From Clostridium fermenticellae (GTDB lineage: Bacteria > Bacillota > Clostridia > Clostridiales > Clostridiaceae), in contig NZ_CP032416.1 of NCBI RefSeq assembly GCF_003600355.1, positions 764,183 to 828,182 on the forward strand: 64,000 nucleotides of DNA, in the 5' to 3' direction. The position numbers and the translations under genes were made by a program. Below, one piece after another: positions 54,149 to 63,277 of this stretch; position 1 is the stretch's first letter, and each line of letters starts with the position of its first letter. Under the pieces are notes generated by a model, which did not search any database, was not told the DNA's origin, and worked only from the letters and a program-made list of their open reading frames with translations.

Positions 54149-54906
54149 TGTGAATTTAACTCCTTCCAAATATTATTGAAATAAATTCTGAATTCAGGTT
54201 CCTCTCTGCATTTTAAAGGTGAATCGTGTGGAATAGAAAATTTTATATCAACAATTTTTTTTATGCTTGCTGGTCTTTCTGATAATACTATTACTCTGTT
54301 AGACATAGATATTGCCTCAGATATATCGTGAGTGACCATTATAGCTGTCTTATTTTCGTGTTTAATAATTTTAAAGATTTCATCGCTTATATTGAGTCTT
54401 GTTTGATAATCAAGTGAAGAAAATGGTTCATCTAATAATAAAACTTCTGGATCTAAGGCAAGGGTTCTTATTAGTGCAACTTTTTGTCTCATACCACCCG
54501 ATAATTCATCCGGATAATGTGATACAAAATCAATTAGTCCATAATTTTTTAATAAAGTGTTGAGTTTTAATTTATAATTATCTATGTTTTTGTGTTGAAT
54601 TTTAAGTCCGAGTATGATATTTTCCCATACAGTAAGCCAGCCAAATAGTTGATCTTTTTGAAACATATATCCCATTTTGCTGGAGTACGATGTCATTTTT
54701 TCGTCATCAATATATATAGAACCATAAGATGGTTTTAAAAGTCCTGCTATTATATTTAAGAGAGTTGATTTTCCGCAACCAGATGGCCCTACTATACTTA
54801 GAAATTCACCATCATTGACTGAAAAGGTTACATCATTTAATGCTTTAGTGCAAGTAGTCAGAGAATGATAATTCATATATATCTGTTTTACATATACTTT
54901 ACTCAA
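54145..54906 (-). CDS. ABC transporter ATPase (SsuB/TauB type)
   Basis: The 253-residue ATPase shows Walker A GPSGCGKSTLLNIIAGLLKP, signature LSGGMRQKVALIRTLALD, Walker B VLLLDEPFSSLD and H-loop VTHDISEAISMS. This is the SsuB/TauB/NrtD class. I chose TTG 54906 (AGGAG 8 bp upstream) over the ATG at 54939. The permease overlaps its stop by 4 bp. Substrate class: sulfonate, nitrate, riboflavin or thiamine-precursor like. Confidence 0.92.
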   Translation of the reverse strand: MSKVYVKQIYMNYHSLTTCTKALNDVTFSVNDGEFLSIVGPSGCGKSTLLNIIAGLLKPSYGSIYIDDEKMTSYSSKMGYMFQKDQLFGWLTVWENIILGLKIQHKNIDNYKLKLNTLLKNYGLIDFVSHYPDELSGGMRQKVALIRTLALDPEVLLLDEPFSSLDYQTRLNISDEIFKIIKHENKTAIMVTHDISEAISMSNRVIVLSERPASIKKIVDIKFSIPHDSPLKCREEPEFRIYFNNIWKELNSQ

Positions 54907-55041
54907 GTGATCATCTCCTATTAATTTGATTACTGTCATATATATTTCAGTATATGAATTACGATATTATATAGTGTTAAATAGACAAAGAGTTTTACTG
55001 TATCGTTTATATTTAATGTGTATGTAAAAGAAAATATATGT

Positions 55042-55143
55042 TATAATAGCAGTAAGCAATATTAGAACATAATGACTTTATATTAATATAAGTCTGCAAA
55101 ATAGTTATAACCGTATATATTAAAAATATGGTTATTTTTTACT
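55042..55143 (+). ncRNA. Possible small RNA or attenuated leader
   Basis: An extended -10 (TGTTATAAT, TATAAT at 55042-55047) is followed by a hairpin (GACTTTATAT/ATATAAGTC, about 55071-55092) and a terminator-like stem ATAACCGTAT/ATATGGTTAT with T tract (about 55110-55143). A separate promoter for the next gene follows at 55189. So a transcript of about 90 nt could end before it. The rest of the 54907-55395 gap is AT-rich. Confidence 0.35.
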
Positions 55144-55188
55144 CTCTGTAGTTAATTATAAATATATATATAGATCCAATTATATATA

Positions 55189-55238
55189 TTGACAATAATC
55201 TTTTGGTAATATAAAATGAAAGTGAGTAATCACTCATT
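55189..55238 (+). promoter_or_regulatory. Promoter and TetR-type operator of the giant dehydratase-like gene
   Basis: TTGACA (55189-55194) and TAAAAT (55212-55217) are 17 bp apart. Immediately after is TGAAAGTGA GTAA TCACTCATT (55217-55238), sharing AAGTGAGyArTCACTCAT with the operator of the TetR gene at 45284-45305. The leader to the start codon is about 150 nt. Confidence 0.72.
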
Positions 55239-55395
55239 AATAATAATTATTTTTTAATACTGCTTATTTTTGTACTTATTGTAAAAAAAAAATAATATGA
55301 TTTTATTAGTAAATACAATAATTTAGTTATTCAAATTTTAAATAAAATTTGAATTTACTCCATTAATTTATTAATTGTAAAAGGTGATATAATTT

Positions 55396-58300
55396 ATGAA
55401 AAACTTATTTCGTATAGGTCTGGATGTCGGTTCTACTACTGTAAAAATAGCTGTCTGTGATGATAAAGATAGTATGGTTTATAGTAGTTATCAAAGACAT
55501 TTTTCGGATATAAGAAGCACAATTGCAGATGTCATAAGAGAAGCTTATAAACGTTTTAAAGAAGCAGATATTACAATAATGGTTACTGGTTCTGGAGGAC
55601 TTTCAGTATCTAAATGGCTTAATATATCTTTTATTCAAGAGGTTATAGCTTGCACAAATACAATTGAGAGATTTATCCCAAATACAGATGTAGCTATAGA
55701 ACTTGGAGGAGAGGATGCCAAAATAACGTTCTTTGATAATGGAATAGATCAAAGAATGAATGGCACATGTGCAGGTGGTACTGGTGCTTTTATAGATCAG
55801 ATGGCATCATTATTAAAGACGGATGCTCAAGGTCTAAACGAATTAGCTAAACATTATAAAGTTATTTACCCTATAGCGGCTAGATGTGGAGTGTTTGCAA
55901 AAACTGATATACAACCTCTTTTAAATGAAGGAGCGGCAAAAGAGGATATTGCGGCTTCTGTCTTTCAATCAGTTGTAAACCAGACTATAAGTGGTCTTGC
56001 TTGTGGTAAATCAATAAAAGGAAATGTAGCATTTTTAGGGGGACCGCTGTACTTTTTATCGGAACTTAGAAAGAGATTTACAGAAACATTAAATCTTACA
56101 GAGAAAGAAATAATTTTTCCGAATAATTCTCAATTGTTTGTTGCAATGGGGGCTGCCCTTTCATCTAAAAATGAATCAGTTATTTCATTTAAATCATTAA
56201 TTGATACACTGTCGCTCATGAATAAATCAGTTGATGATGAAGTTCAGACATTAAGGCCTCTTTTTAAAGATGAGGATGAACTTGATGAATTTAAAAAGAG
56301 ACATAGTAAGAGTGTAGTTAATAAGTTGAGGCTAGAGGAATTTGAGGGAAATTGTTATTTAGGTATAGATTCTGGTTCAACTACTACGAAGGCCGTTCTT
56401 ATAGATGAATCTGGTAATCTTCTATACTCATATTATGGAAGTAATGGGGGAAGTCCCCTCAAATCAATTGTTAAAATTTTAAAGGATTTATATGGAAGAC
56501 TACCTAAAAATGCAAATATAATAAATTCGTGTGTGACTGGTTATGGTGAAGCACTTATAAAGGCCGCCTTGTCAGTAGATATAGGTGAGGTCGAAACGGT
56601 GGCACACTATAAGGCAGCAGAATTTTTTCAGCCCGGAGTTGATTTTATATTAGATATAGGTGGTCAGGATATGAAATGCCTTAAAGTAAAGGATGGGTTT
56701 ATTGACAGTATTATGCTAAATGAAGCCTGTTCATCAGGGTGCGGGTCATTTTTGGAAACATTTGCTCATTCTTTAAATATGAGTGTTGAGGATTTTGCCA
56801 GGTCAGCGCTTACTTCTAAGAGTCCTATGGATTTGGGATCTAGATGTACTGTTTTTATGAATTCCAAAGTAAAACAAGCGCAAAAAGAAGGGGCAACTGT
56901 AGGTGATATTTCTGCAGGACTGTCTTACTCAATAATTAAGAATGCATTATTTAAGGTTATAAAAATAAGAAACCCGGAGGGACTTGGAAAGAAAATAATA
57001 GTTCAAGGTGGAACATTTTATAATGATGCAGTACTCAGGGCATTTGAGCTTATATCTGGAAGAGAAGTGATAAGACCAGATATAGCAGGACTTATGGGTG
57101 CTTTTGGAGCAGCTATAATTGCAAAGAATAGGTATGTGAGTGGAAGCAAGAGTACTCTGCTTAAAGTAGATAAATTAAACACATTTACTACAGATGTATC
57201 TATGAGAAGATGCGGTAAGTGTGCAAATAATTGTTTGCTTACGGTAAATAGATTTCAAGATGGGAAAGAATTTGTATCAGGAAATAGATGTGAGCGTGGA
57301 GCAGGAATTGAACGTAAGAAGAATGATATTCCTAATTTATTTAACTATAAATACAATAGACTCTTCAAGTATGTTCCGTTAGCCTTAGATAAGGCTAAGA
57401 GAGGCAGAGTTGGAGTCCCAAGAGTCTTAAATATGTATGAAAATTACCCATTTTGGTTTACTCTTTTTACAGAACTTAAATTTAGAGTGGAGTTGTCACC
57501 TAGATCTTCCAAAAAATTATATTCTTTGGGTATAGAAACAATTCCTTCTGAATCTGCTTGTTATCCGGCAAAATTAGTTCATGGACATATAATGAGCCTT
57601 GTTAAAAGAGGGATTGATTTTATATTTTATCCGTGTATACCATATGAGAAGAAAGAGCAGGAACATGCGGATAATCACTATAATTGTCCTATGGTTACCT
57701 CATATCCTGAGGTTATAAAAAATAATATGGATGTTTTAAGAGATAAGAATATAACATTTAAAAATCCGTTTTTGCCTATAGATAATAAAAAGAAACTTAT
57801 AAAAAGACTTTTAGAAGAGCTTAAAGAATTTGGTATAAGCAGATCTGAGATGGCTAGAGCTGTTGAGATGGCATATGCTGAGGATGCAAAAGTCAAACAA
57901 GATATAAGATCAAAAGGTGAAGAGGTACTGGAATATTTAAAGAAGACTGGTAAGAGAGGTATTGTCTTGGCTGGAAGACCTTATCATTTGGATCCTGAAA
58001 TAAATCACGGTGTACCAGATATAATTACTTCATACGGAATGCCTGTTTTAACGGAAGATTCCATATGCCATTTAGGCAATGTTGAGAGACCTCTTAGGGT
58101 AGTAGATCAGTGGGTTTATCATTCGAGATTATACGCTGCAGCAAGCTTTGTAGCCAATAATAACAACCTTGAGTTAATACAGCTTAATTCATTTGGATGT
58201 GGACTTGATGCGGTAACTACAGATCAGGTTCAGGAAATATTAAATTCTTATAAAAAAATATATACTGTATTGAAAATAGATGAAGGCAGCAATCTGGGTG

Positions 58301-59682
58301 CAACCAGAATAAGGATACGTTCATTAAAAGCCGCACTTGACGAGAGGAATGATGCAGGATTTATTCCTGGTAAGGTTGTAGAACATAATAAAAAGATAGT
58401 TTTTACAAAAGAGATGAGGGAAAAACATACTATTTTATGTCCTCAAATGTCACCTATACACTTTCAATTCCTTGAAGAAGCGTTTAATGTTTCAGGATAT
58501 AATTTAGAAGTCTTGCCATCTGTTGATAAAAAAGCTGTAGATGAAGGGTTAAAATATGTTAACAACGATGCATGCTATCCTTCTATAATGGTTGTAGGTC
58601 AACTTATTGAAGCACTTAAATCGGGTAAGTATGATTTAAATAATACATCTGTTATAATGTCGCAAACCGGAGGAGGATGCAGGGCAACAAATTATATAGG
58701 ATTTTTGCGAAAGGCTTTAAAAGAGGCAGGAATGTCGAATGTCCCAGTAATATCACTTAATGTAGTTGGATTAGAAAAGAATCCTGGGTTTAAGATAAGT
58801 ATGGGGCTCGTTAATAAAGCTTTGATAGCAGTTTTATATGGAGATCTATTTATGAGGGTGCTTTACAGAGTAAGACCTTATGAAAAGATACCTGGATCAG
58901 CCAATGTACTGTATAAAAAATGGGTAGAAAAATGTAAAGAGAATGTTAGAGATGGAAATCACAAAAAATTTAAAGAGAATATATACTCAATCGTCAGTGA
59001 TTTTGATAATCTAGAGATAAATGATATTAAAAAACCTAGAGTTGGTATAGTTGGAGAAATTTTAGTTAAATTTCATCCCACGGCAAATAATAATGTAGTT
59101 GATATAATTGAAAGAGAAGGTGCTGAGGCTATTGTACCTGACTTAACGAATTTCTTCTTATACTGTGCATATGATGCGAACTTTAAATATAAATATCTAT
59201 CTGGTAGTATGAAGAGTACGGTTATAAACAATTCAGCTATAAAATTTATTGAATACTTTAGACGACATATGAGAAATGCACTCGCAAAGAGCAATAGGTT
59301 TACTGTACCAGATGATATAGAAACACTGGCAAGAGGAGCAGAACCTATAGTTTCACTCGGAAATCAAACTGGAGAAGGATGGTTTTTAACTGCTGAGATG
59401 GTTGAATTAATAAAAAGTGGAACTAAAAATATTATATGTATGCAACCATTTGCATGTCTTCCTAATCATGTAACTGGCAAAGGGATGATAAAAGAACTTA
59501 AGAGAAGATATCCAGGCAGTAATATAGCAGCTATAGATTATGATCCGGGTGCTAGTGAAGTAAATCAGCTTAATAGAATAAAACTTATGCTTTCAGTTGC
59601 GTTTAAGGCTTTAGAAAGCGAAGAGAATAATTCTAAGTTAGATTTACCTAGAAAAGAAAAAGTCGTAATTGAAAAAAAATAA
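55396..59682 (+). CDS. Double-activase / 2-hydroxyacyl-CoA-dehydratase-like fusion protein, 1428 residues
   Basis: The protein fuses two BcrA/BadF/HgdC-type ATPases with an HgdB-like reductase part. Activase 1 (about 1-270) has [33 protein letters not shown] and [10 protein letters not shown]. Activase 2 (about 320-590) has [39 protein letters not shown] and [12 protein letters not shown]. Then come DUF2229-like sequence ([36 protein letters not shown]) and dehydratase-like parts ([48 protein letters not shown]). Both activase cysteines are present in each copy. Known in many anaerobes; reaction unknown. An operator shared with the TetR gene precedes it. Confidence 0.9.
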   Translation: MKNLFRIGLDVGSTTVKIAVCDDKDSMVYSSYQRHFSDIRSTIADVIREAYKRFKEADITIMVTGSGGLSVSKWLNISFIQEVIACTNTIERFIPNTDVAIELGGEDAKITFFDNGIDQRMNGTCAGGTGAFIDQMASLLKTDAQGLNELAKHYKVIYPIAARCGVFAKTDIQPLLNEGAAKEDIAASVFQSVVNQTISGLACGKSIKGNVAFLGGPLYFLSELRKRFTETLNLTEKEIIFPNNSQLFVAMGAALSSKNESVISFKSLIDTLSLMNKSVDDEVQTLRPLFKDEDELDEFKKRHSKSVVNKLRLEEFEGNCYLGIDSGSTTTKAVLIDESGNLLYSYYGSNGGSPLKSIVKILKDLYGRLPKNANIINSCVTGYGEALIKAALSVDIGEVETVAHYKAAEFFQPGVDFILDIGGQDMKCLKVKDGFIDSIMLNEACSSGCGSFLETFAHSLNMSVEDFARSALTSKSPMDLGSRCTVFMNSKVKQAQKEGATVGDISAGLSYSIIKNALFKVIKIRNPEGLGKKIIVQGGTFYNDAVLRAFELISGREVIRPDIAGLMGAFGAAIIAKNRYVSGSKSTLLKVDKLNTFTTDVSMRRCGKCANNCLLTVNRFQDGKEFVSGNRCERGAGIERKKNDIPNLFNYKYNRLFKYVPLALDKAKRGRVGVPRVLNMYENYPFWFTLFTELKFRVELSPRSSKKLYSLGIETIPSESACYPAKLVHGHIMSLVKRGIDFIFYPCIPYEKKEQEHADNHYNCPMVTSYPEVIKNNMDVLRDKNITFKNPFLPIDNKKKLIKRLLEELKEFGISRSEMARAVEMAYAEDAKVKQDIRSKGEEVLEYLKKTGKRGIVLAGRPYHLDPEINHGVPDIITSYGMPVLTEDSICHLGNVERPLRVVDQWVYHSRLYAAASFVANNNNLELIQLNSFGCGLDAVTTDQVQEILNSYKKIYTVLKIDEGSNLGATRIRIRSLKAALDERNDAGFIPGKVVEHNKKIVFTKEMREKHTILCPQMSPIHFQFLEEAFNVSGYNLEVLPSVDKKAVDEGLKYVNNDACYPSIMVVGQLIEALKSGKYDLNNTSVIMSQTGGGCRATNYIGFLRKALKEAGMSNVPVISLNVVGLEKNPGFKISMGLVNKALIAVLYGDLFMRVLYRVRPYEKIPGSANVLYKKWVEKCKENVRDGNHKKFKENIYSIVSDFDNLEINDIKKPRVGIVGEILVKFHPTANNNVVDIIEREGAEAIVPDLTNFFLYCAYDANFKYKYLSGSMKSTVINNSAIKFIEYFRRHMRNALAKSNRFTVPDDIETLARGAEPIVSLGNQTGEGWFLTAEMVELIKSGTKNIICMQPFACLPNHVTGKGMIKELKRRYPGSNIAAIDYDPGASEVNQLNRIKLMLSVAFKALESEENNSKLDLPRKEKVVIEKK

Positions 59683-59686
59683 TACT

Positions 59687-59730
59687 AAAAAGAGTAGGGT
59701 GGATAATTTTTTATACACTTTACTCTTTTT
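59687..59730. terminator. Bidirectional terminator between the fusion gene and the binding protein
   Basis: AAAAAGAGTA and TACTCTTTTT form the outer stem, with GGTG/CAC pairing further in and some mismatches. A and T tracts flank both sides. Confidence 0.8.
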
Positions 59731-59751
59731 AAATTTTTGATCAAAATTCTA

Positions 59752-60777
59752 TTATTTAACTTCTTTCATTGCAGCTCCTGCAAATTTAGTATTAACTATT
59801 TTATCAAATGCTGGTCTCTGCGGAATAAGTTTTTTGTTGTAACTTTGTATTATATCCATAAGCCTGTTTAAATTTTCTTCTTTAAGGACAGGGTCGGATG
59901 CAAAAGCGTTTATAGATCTATAATTTTTTACAACTGATATCAGTATTTCCTCATCAGTTCCAGGGAAAAATGATTTTATGGCTTCAGCCACTTCTTTGTC
60001 ACTATGTTTTTGTACCCAAAGTTGCCCTTTATATATAGCCTTAGTAAAATTTTTTATTGTTTCCGGATTTTTTTCCATATAAGATTTAGTTGAAAAATAA
60101 CATGTATAAGGTAAAATTCCTGCTGATTTACCAATTGAAGCTACAATGTGACCATTTTTACTTTTTTCGATCATACTTCCGCTTGGTTCAAATAGGGAAA
60201 CGTAATCACCTGTACCAGAGGTAAATGCGCCCGCTGTAGCTGTATATGCTAAATTTGTTATTAAGGTTATATTTTTGCCAGGACTTAAACCATGTTGCTT
60301 TAGCACATATTCAAGAGACATTTCAGGAACACCTCCAGGTCGTCCACCTATTATTGTCTTACCTTTTAGACTTTTCCAATCAAAAGAAGGTTCTGAATTT
60401 CTTCCAATTAAAAAAGATCCATCAGTTGCTGTCAGTTGGGCAAATAAAATTGGATAATCTTCTCTTTTTTGATTGTATATATATATAACTTGTTCGGGAC
60501 CGCAAAATCCTATATCGGCATTTTTACTTAATACATCCTGCATGGTTTTGTCAGCACCTTGACCTGTGCTTAATTTTATATCGATACCTTCTTCTTTAAA
60601 GAAGTTTTTGTTTATAGCAGTGTACATTGGAGCATAAAAAACTGAACGGGCAACTTCATTTAATCTAATTATTTGTGTAGTAGTACTATTATTTGTACTG
60701 CCGCATCCTGTAAATAATACAACTATGAATATAATACTTAGAAAAATAGAAAAGATATCAAGTTTTCTTCTTTTCAT
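59752..60777 (-). CDS. Solute-binding lipoprotein (SsuA/NMT1-THI5 type)
   Basis: The 341-residue protein has a lipoprotein signal with lipobox VLFTGC (Cys25) and an NMT1-like fold: RSVFYAPMYTAINKNFFKEEGIDIKL, then GADKTMQDVLSKNADIGF and GRPGGVPEMSLEYVLKQHG. It likely feeds the permease/ATPase pair at 53345-54906, which belongs to the same class but is 5 kb away with the giant gene between. ATG 60777 is chosen for GGGGGA upstream; the frame opens at 60789. Confidence 0.9.
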   Translation of the reverse strand: MKRRKLDIFSIFLSIIFIVVLFTGCGSTNNSTTTQIIRLNEVARSVFYAPMYTAINKNFFKEEGIDIKLSTGQGADKTMQDVLSKNADIGFCGPEQVIYIYNQKREDYPILFAQLTATDGSFLIGRNSEPSFDWKSLKGKTIIGGRPGGVPEMSLEYVLKQHGLSPGKNITLITNLAYTATAGAFTSGTGDYVSLFEPSGSMIEKSKNGHIVASIGKSAGILPYTCYFSTKSYMEKNPETIKNFTKAIYKGQLWVQKHSDKEVAEAIKSFFPGTDEEILISVVKNYRSINAFASDPVLKEENLNRLMDIIQSYNKKLIPQRPAFDKIVNTKFAGAAMKEVK

Positions 60778-60991
60778 AAAATCCCCCAAATCAAATTTAT
60801 ATTACTTTATGATATGAATATAAATTTGATTGTGTTAAAGGTTATAGTTAATAAAATGTTTTTAAAAAAATATATAATAATGTAATGACAATTGTATACA
60901 ATAATTTTAAATTATTAAGTTATATTTTTAAACAATATGATACACACTATATTTGTATCATAAATTTTTAAATAAGGAGGCAGTTTTTATA

Positions 60992-61375
60992 ATGCAAAAT
61001 AATGAAGCAAACCAAAAAAATCAGGATAACAAAAAAGAAAGTAATTCATTTTCTCATTGGATAATACGATTCATTTTTGTAGCGATTGTTTTAGCCGTGA
61101 CATCTTTTTTGACTCCAGGCTTTACTATCAGAGGTCTGTGGTCATTCTTATTGGCAGCAGTTGTAATAACTTTTCTTGATTATTTAGTTGAAAAATTTAT
61201 GGGAGTTGATGCATCGCCTTTTGGAAAAGGCTTTAAAGGATTTATTATTTCTGCAATAATAATTTATCTTACACAATTTTTAGTTACAAATATGAGGGTA
61301 TCTATATTAGGAGCACTGCTTGCAGCTATTGTTATTGGAATAATAGATGCAATCATTCCAGGAAGAGTCATGTAA
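60992..61375 (+). CDS. Phage-holin-family-IV-like small membrane protein
   Basis: The 127-residue protein has an Asn/Gln-rich head (about residues 1-22) and four membrane helices, with the family-like WSFLLAAVVITFLDYLVEKF and GALLAAIVIGIIDAIIPG. It matches the '4-TMS phage holin, superfamily IV' (DUF/PF04020-like) group, which is common in bacterial chromosomes outside phages. Function unknown. ATG 60992 is chosen (AAGGAGG upstream); the frame opens at 60953. No phage genes are near. Confidence 0.82.
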   Translation: MQNNEANQKNQDNKKESNSFSHWIIRFIFVAIVLAVTSFLTPGFTIRGLWSFLLAAVVITFLDYLVEKFMGVDASPFGKGFKGFIISAIIIYLTQFLVTNMRVSILGALLAAIVIGIIDAIIPGRVM

Positions 61376-61388
61376 TTAAAATTAAATA

Positions 61389-61419
61389 GCTGTTGTACTA
61401 ATTTTTTTAGTACAACAGC
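61389..61419. terminator. Hairpin between the holin-like gene and the methyltransferase gene
   Basis: GCTGTTGTACTAA and TTAGTACAACAGC form a perfect 13-bp stem with a short T loop. No strong T tract follows on either strand, so efficiency is uncertain. Confidence 0.65.
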
Positions 61420-61457
61420 CACTTATTTAGGAGAAGTAACTTGGAATATATTATAGA

Positions 61458-62501
61458 TTATTTACATTTTCGTGTAAAATAAACATACTTTCTTTTTTTA
61501 GCTGCATTTACCATTGCTCTTACATTTTCTATATGGCTTTTAATTCCTATACCACAAGCTGGTGATAATATATTTACTCCTAAATCCATGCAAGTATTAG
61601 CTAGCTTCTCTACTTCATTAGGAGTACTATTTTGTATGCTTAATGTGCTTACATTTCCCATTACTACTTTATTATTAACATTTTTACGTACTTGAGTTAC
61701 ACTACTTATAGAATCGAAACTTATAACATCACTATGCAGATCATTTAATTCTTTATATATGCTTTTTAGTCTCCCACAGATATGTATTATTGTTCCATCT
61801 GTGTAATCTTTAAGCTCATCTATTATTCTATTCAAATAATGTATTGCAAACTCTTTAAATAATTTTGGCCCTAGTATTTCTCCAGTACCACTTGGATCTG
61901 AAATTGTTATAACATTAGCCCCGGCTAAAAGCTGAGCTTTACCAAATTGTATTAAATTATCTGTTACAAAACTTATGAATTTGTGTGCTTCTTCTTTTTT
62001 TCTAACTAATTCTTTATAAAAATTCATAGGTTCCATTAAAGATGAAGCTACACTTATAGGACCTGTTAAGTTAGCCATTATTGGAACTGGCAGATTTTTT
62101 TCTTTTATAATTTTTATAGCATCTAAAACTACTTTTTCTCTTCCTTCATTTAGATTTATACTTTTTAATTTTCTCCAGTCTACTACTGAGTCTATTGGAT
62201 ATTTTATAACTCTAGGTTCAGTTGTCTTATTTCCTAAATCTACGGTAGCTCCCATTGCTTCTGCTTCTATGGTCATGCAGAAAGGTACTCCGAAATTTTC
62301 AAAGCCTCCCTCCTTATACATTGATATAGCTAAATTAGCCATGATTTCCGGATTTGTATGAGCTTCTGGCCATTTATAACCGCTTATATCCATTAAATCT
62401 TCTATTATCATATTCATCATTCCACCAGGACATATACAAGGTGGTCTATCTACTTGTTTATTTTTTAATGCTAAATTTAATCTTTCTTTTGGTGTTAACA
62501 T
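61458..62501 (-). CDS. Uroporphyrinogen-decarboxylase-family corrinoid methyltransferase (MtaA-like)
   Basis: The 347-residue protein is in the UroD/MtaA/CmuA family: opening TPKERLNLALKNKQVDRPPC, FGVPFCMTIEAEAMG, ITISDPSGTGEILGPKLF and the zinc-ligand motifs IIHICGR and LSPACGIG (His-x-Cys and a later Cys). MtaA-like enzymes move a methyl group from a methylated corrinoid protein to a thiol acceptor, or run the reverse. It lies 84 bp after the corrinoid protein gene on the same strand. Confidence 0.87.
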   Translation of the reverse strand: MLTPKERLNLALKNKQVDRPPCICPGGMMNMIIEDLMDISGYKWPEAHTNPEIMANLAISMYKEGGFENFGVPFCMTIEAEAMGATVDLGNKTTEPRVIKYPIDSVVDWRKLKSINLNEGREKVVLDAIKIIKEKNLPVPIMANLTGPISVASSLMEPMNFYKELVRKKEEAHKFISFVTDNLIQFGKAQLLAGANVITISDPSGTGEILGPKLFKEFAIHYLNRIIDELKDYTDGTIIHICGRLKSIYKELNDLHSDVISFDSISSVTQVRKNVNNKVVMGNVSTLSIQNSTPNEVEKLANTCMDLGVNILSPACGIGIKSHIENVRAMVNAAKKRKYVYFTRKCK

Positions 62502-62585
62502 TTGCTGTACCTCTACATTTAAATTTTTTATATTTTTATTAAATTTTTCTATTGAAATTTATTATTCCATAACTACCTATTTAAT

Positions 62586-63248
62586 CTAGCACCTGGCTTT
62601 TTCTGTTATCAATTTTTTAGCACATCTTGCTGCTTTTGAAGCATCTATTGTATATATGTCGGCACCTATTTTATCTGCAAAATTTTGAGAAATAGGCCCT
62701 CCTCCTATCATGACTGTATAGTTATCTCTTATTCCTTCATCTTTAAGTATGTTTATAACTTCTCCCATACCATCCATAGTTGTGGTCATTAAAGTAGACA
62801 TACAAATTATTTCTGCATTTACTTCTTTAGCTTTGTCTACAAATTCTCTTGGTGCTACATCTCTTCCTAAATCTATAACTTCAAATCCTTCTGTTTCCAT
62901 CATTATTTTAACTAGATTTTTACCTATATCATGTGTATCTCCTTGTATTACTCCTATAACTATTTTATGTTTATTTCCTAAGTCATTTTTTTCTAGATGA
63001 GGTTTTAAAACTTCTAATCCTGAGTACATAGCATCAGAACACATGAGCAATTCTGGAATATAATATTCTCCTTCCTCGTATAGTTCACCTGCTTTGTTCA
63101 TTCCGTGGGCAAGACCTTTATCTATAGCTTCATAAGCACTAATATTTTTTTCTATACATTCTTTAGCTAAAACTACTGTTTTTTCTTCTTCCATTTCTAC
63201 TACTGATTCTGATAATTTATTTATTAATTCTTCTGATATGCTGCTCAT
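62586..63248 (-). CDS. Corrinoid (B12-binding) methyltransferase protein
   Basis: The 220-residue protein has the B12-binding two-domain layout of MtaC/MttC/MtbC: an N-terminal helical cap (about 1-88) and a Rossmann-like domain with GDTHDIGKN (His106 is the lower cobalt ligand, DxHxxG at 104-109), MSTLMTTTM and GGGPIS. It carries the methyl group between substrate- and acceptor-side methyltransferases. Flanked by two UroD-type methyltransferase genes; no MtaB-like or MttB-like substrate enzyme is in the window. Confidence 0.92.
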   Translation of the reverse strand: MSSISEELINKLSESVVEMEEEKTVVLAKECIEKNISAYEAIDKGLAHGMNKAGELYEEGEYYIPELLMCSDAMYSGLEVLKPHLEKNDLGNKHKIVIGVIQGDTHDIGKNLVKIMMETEGFEVIDLGRDVAPREFVDKAKEVNAEIICMSTLMTTTMDGMGEVINILKDEGIRDNYTVMIGGGPISQNFADKIGADIYTIDASKAARCAKKLITEKARC

Positions 63249-63277
63249 TTATTTTCCTCCTTAATATTTTATAATAA

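Noticed and set aside
60992-61375. Prophage remnant, because of the holin-like protein
   Set aside because: No endolysin, tail, integrase or other phage gene is near; this holin family is common as a lone chromosomal gene.
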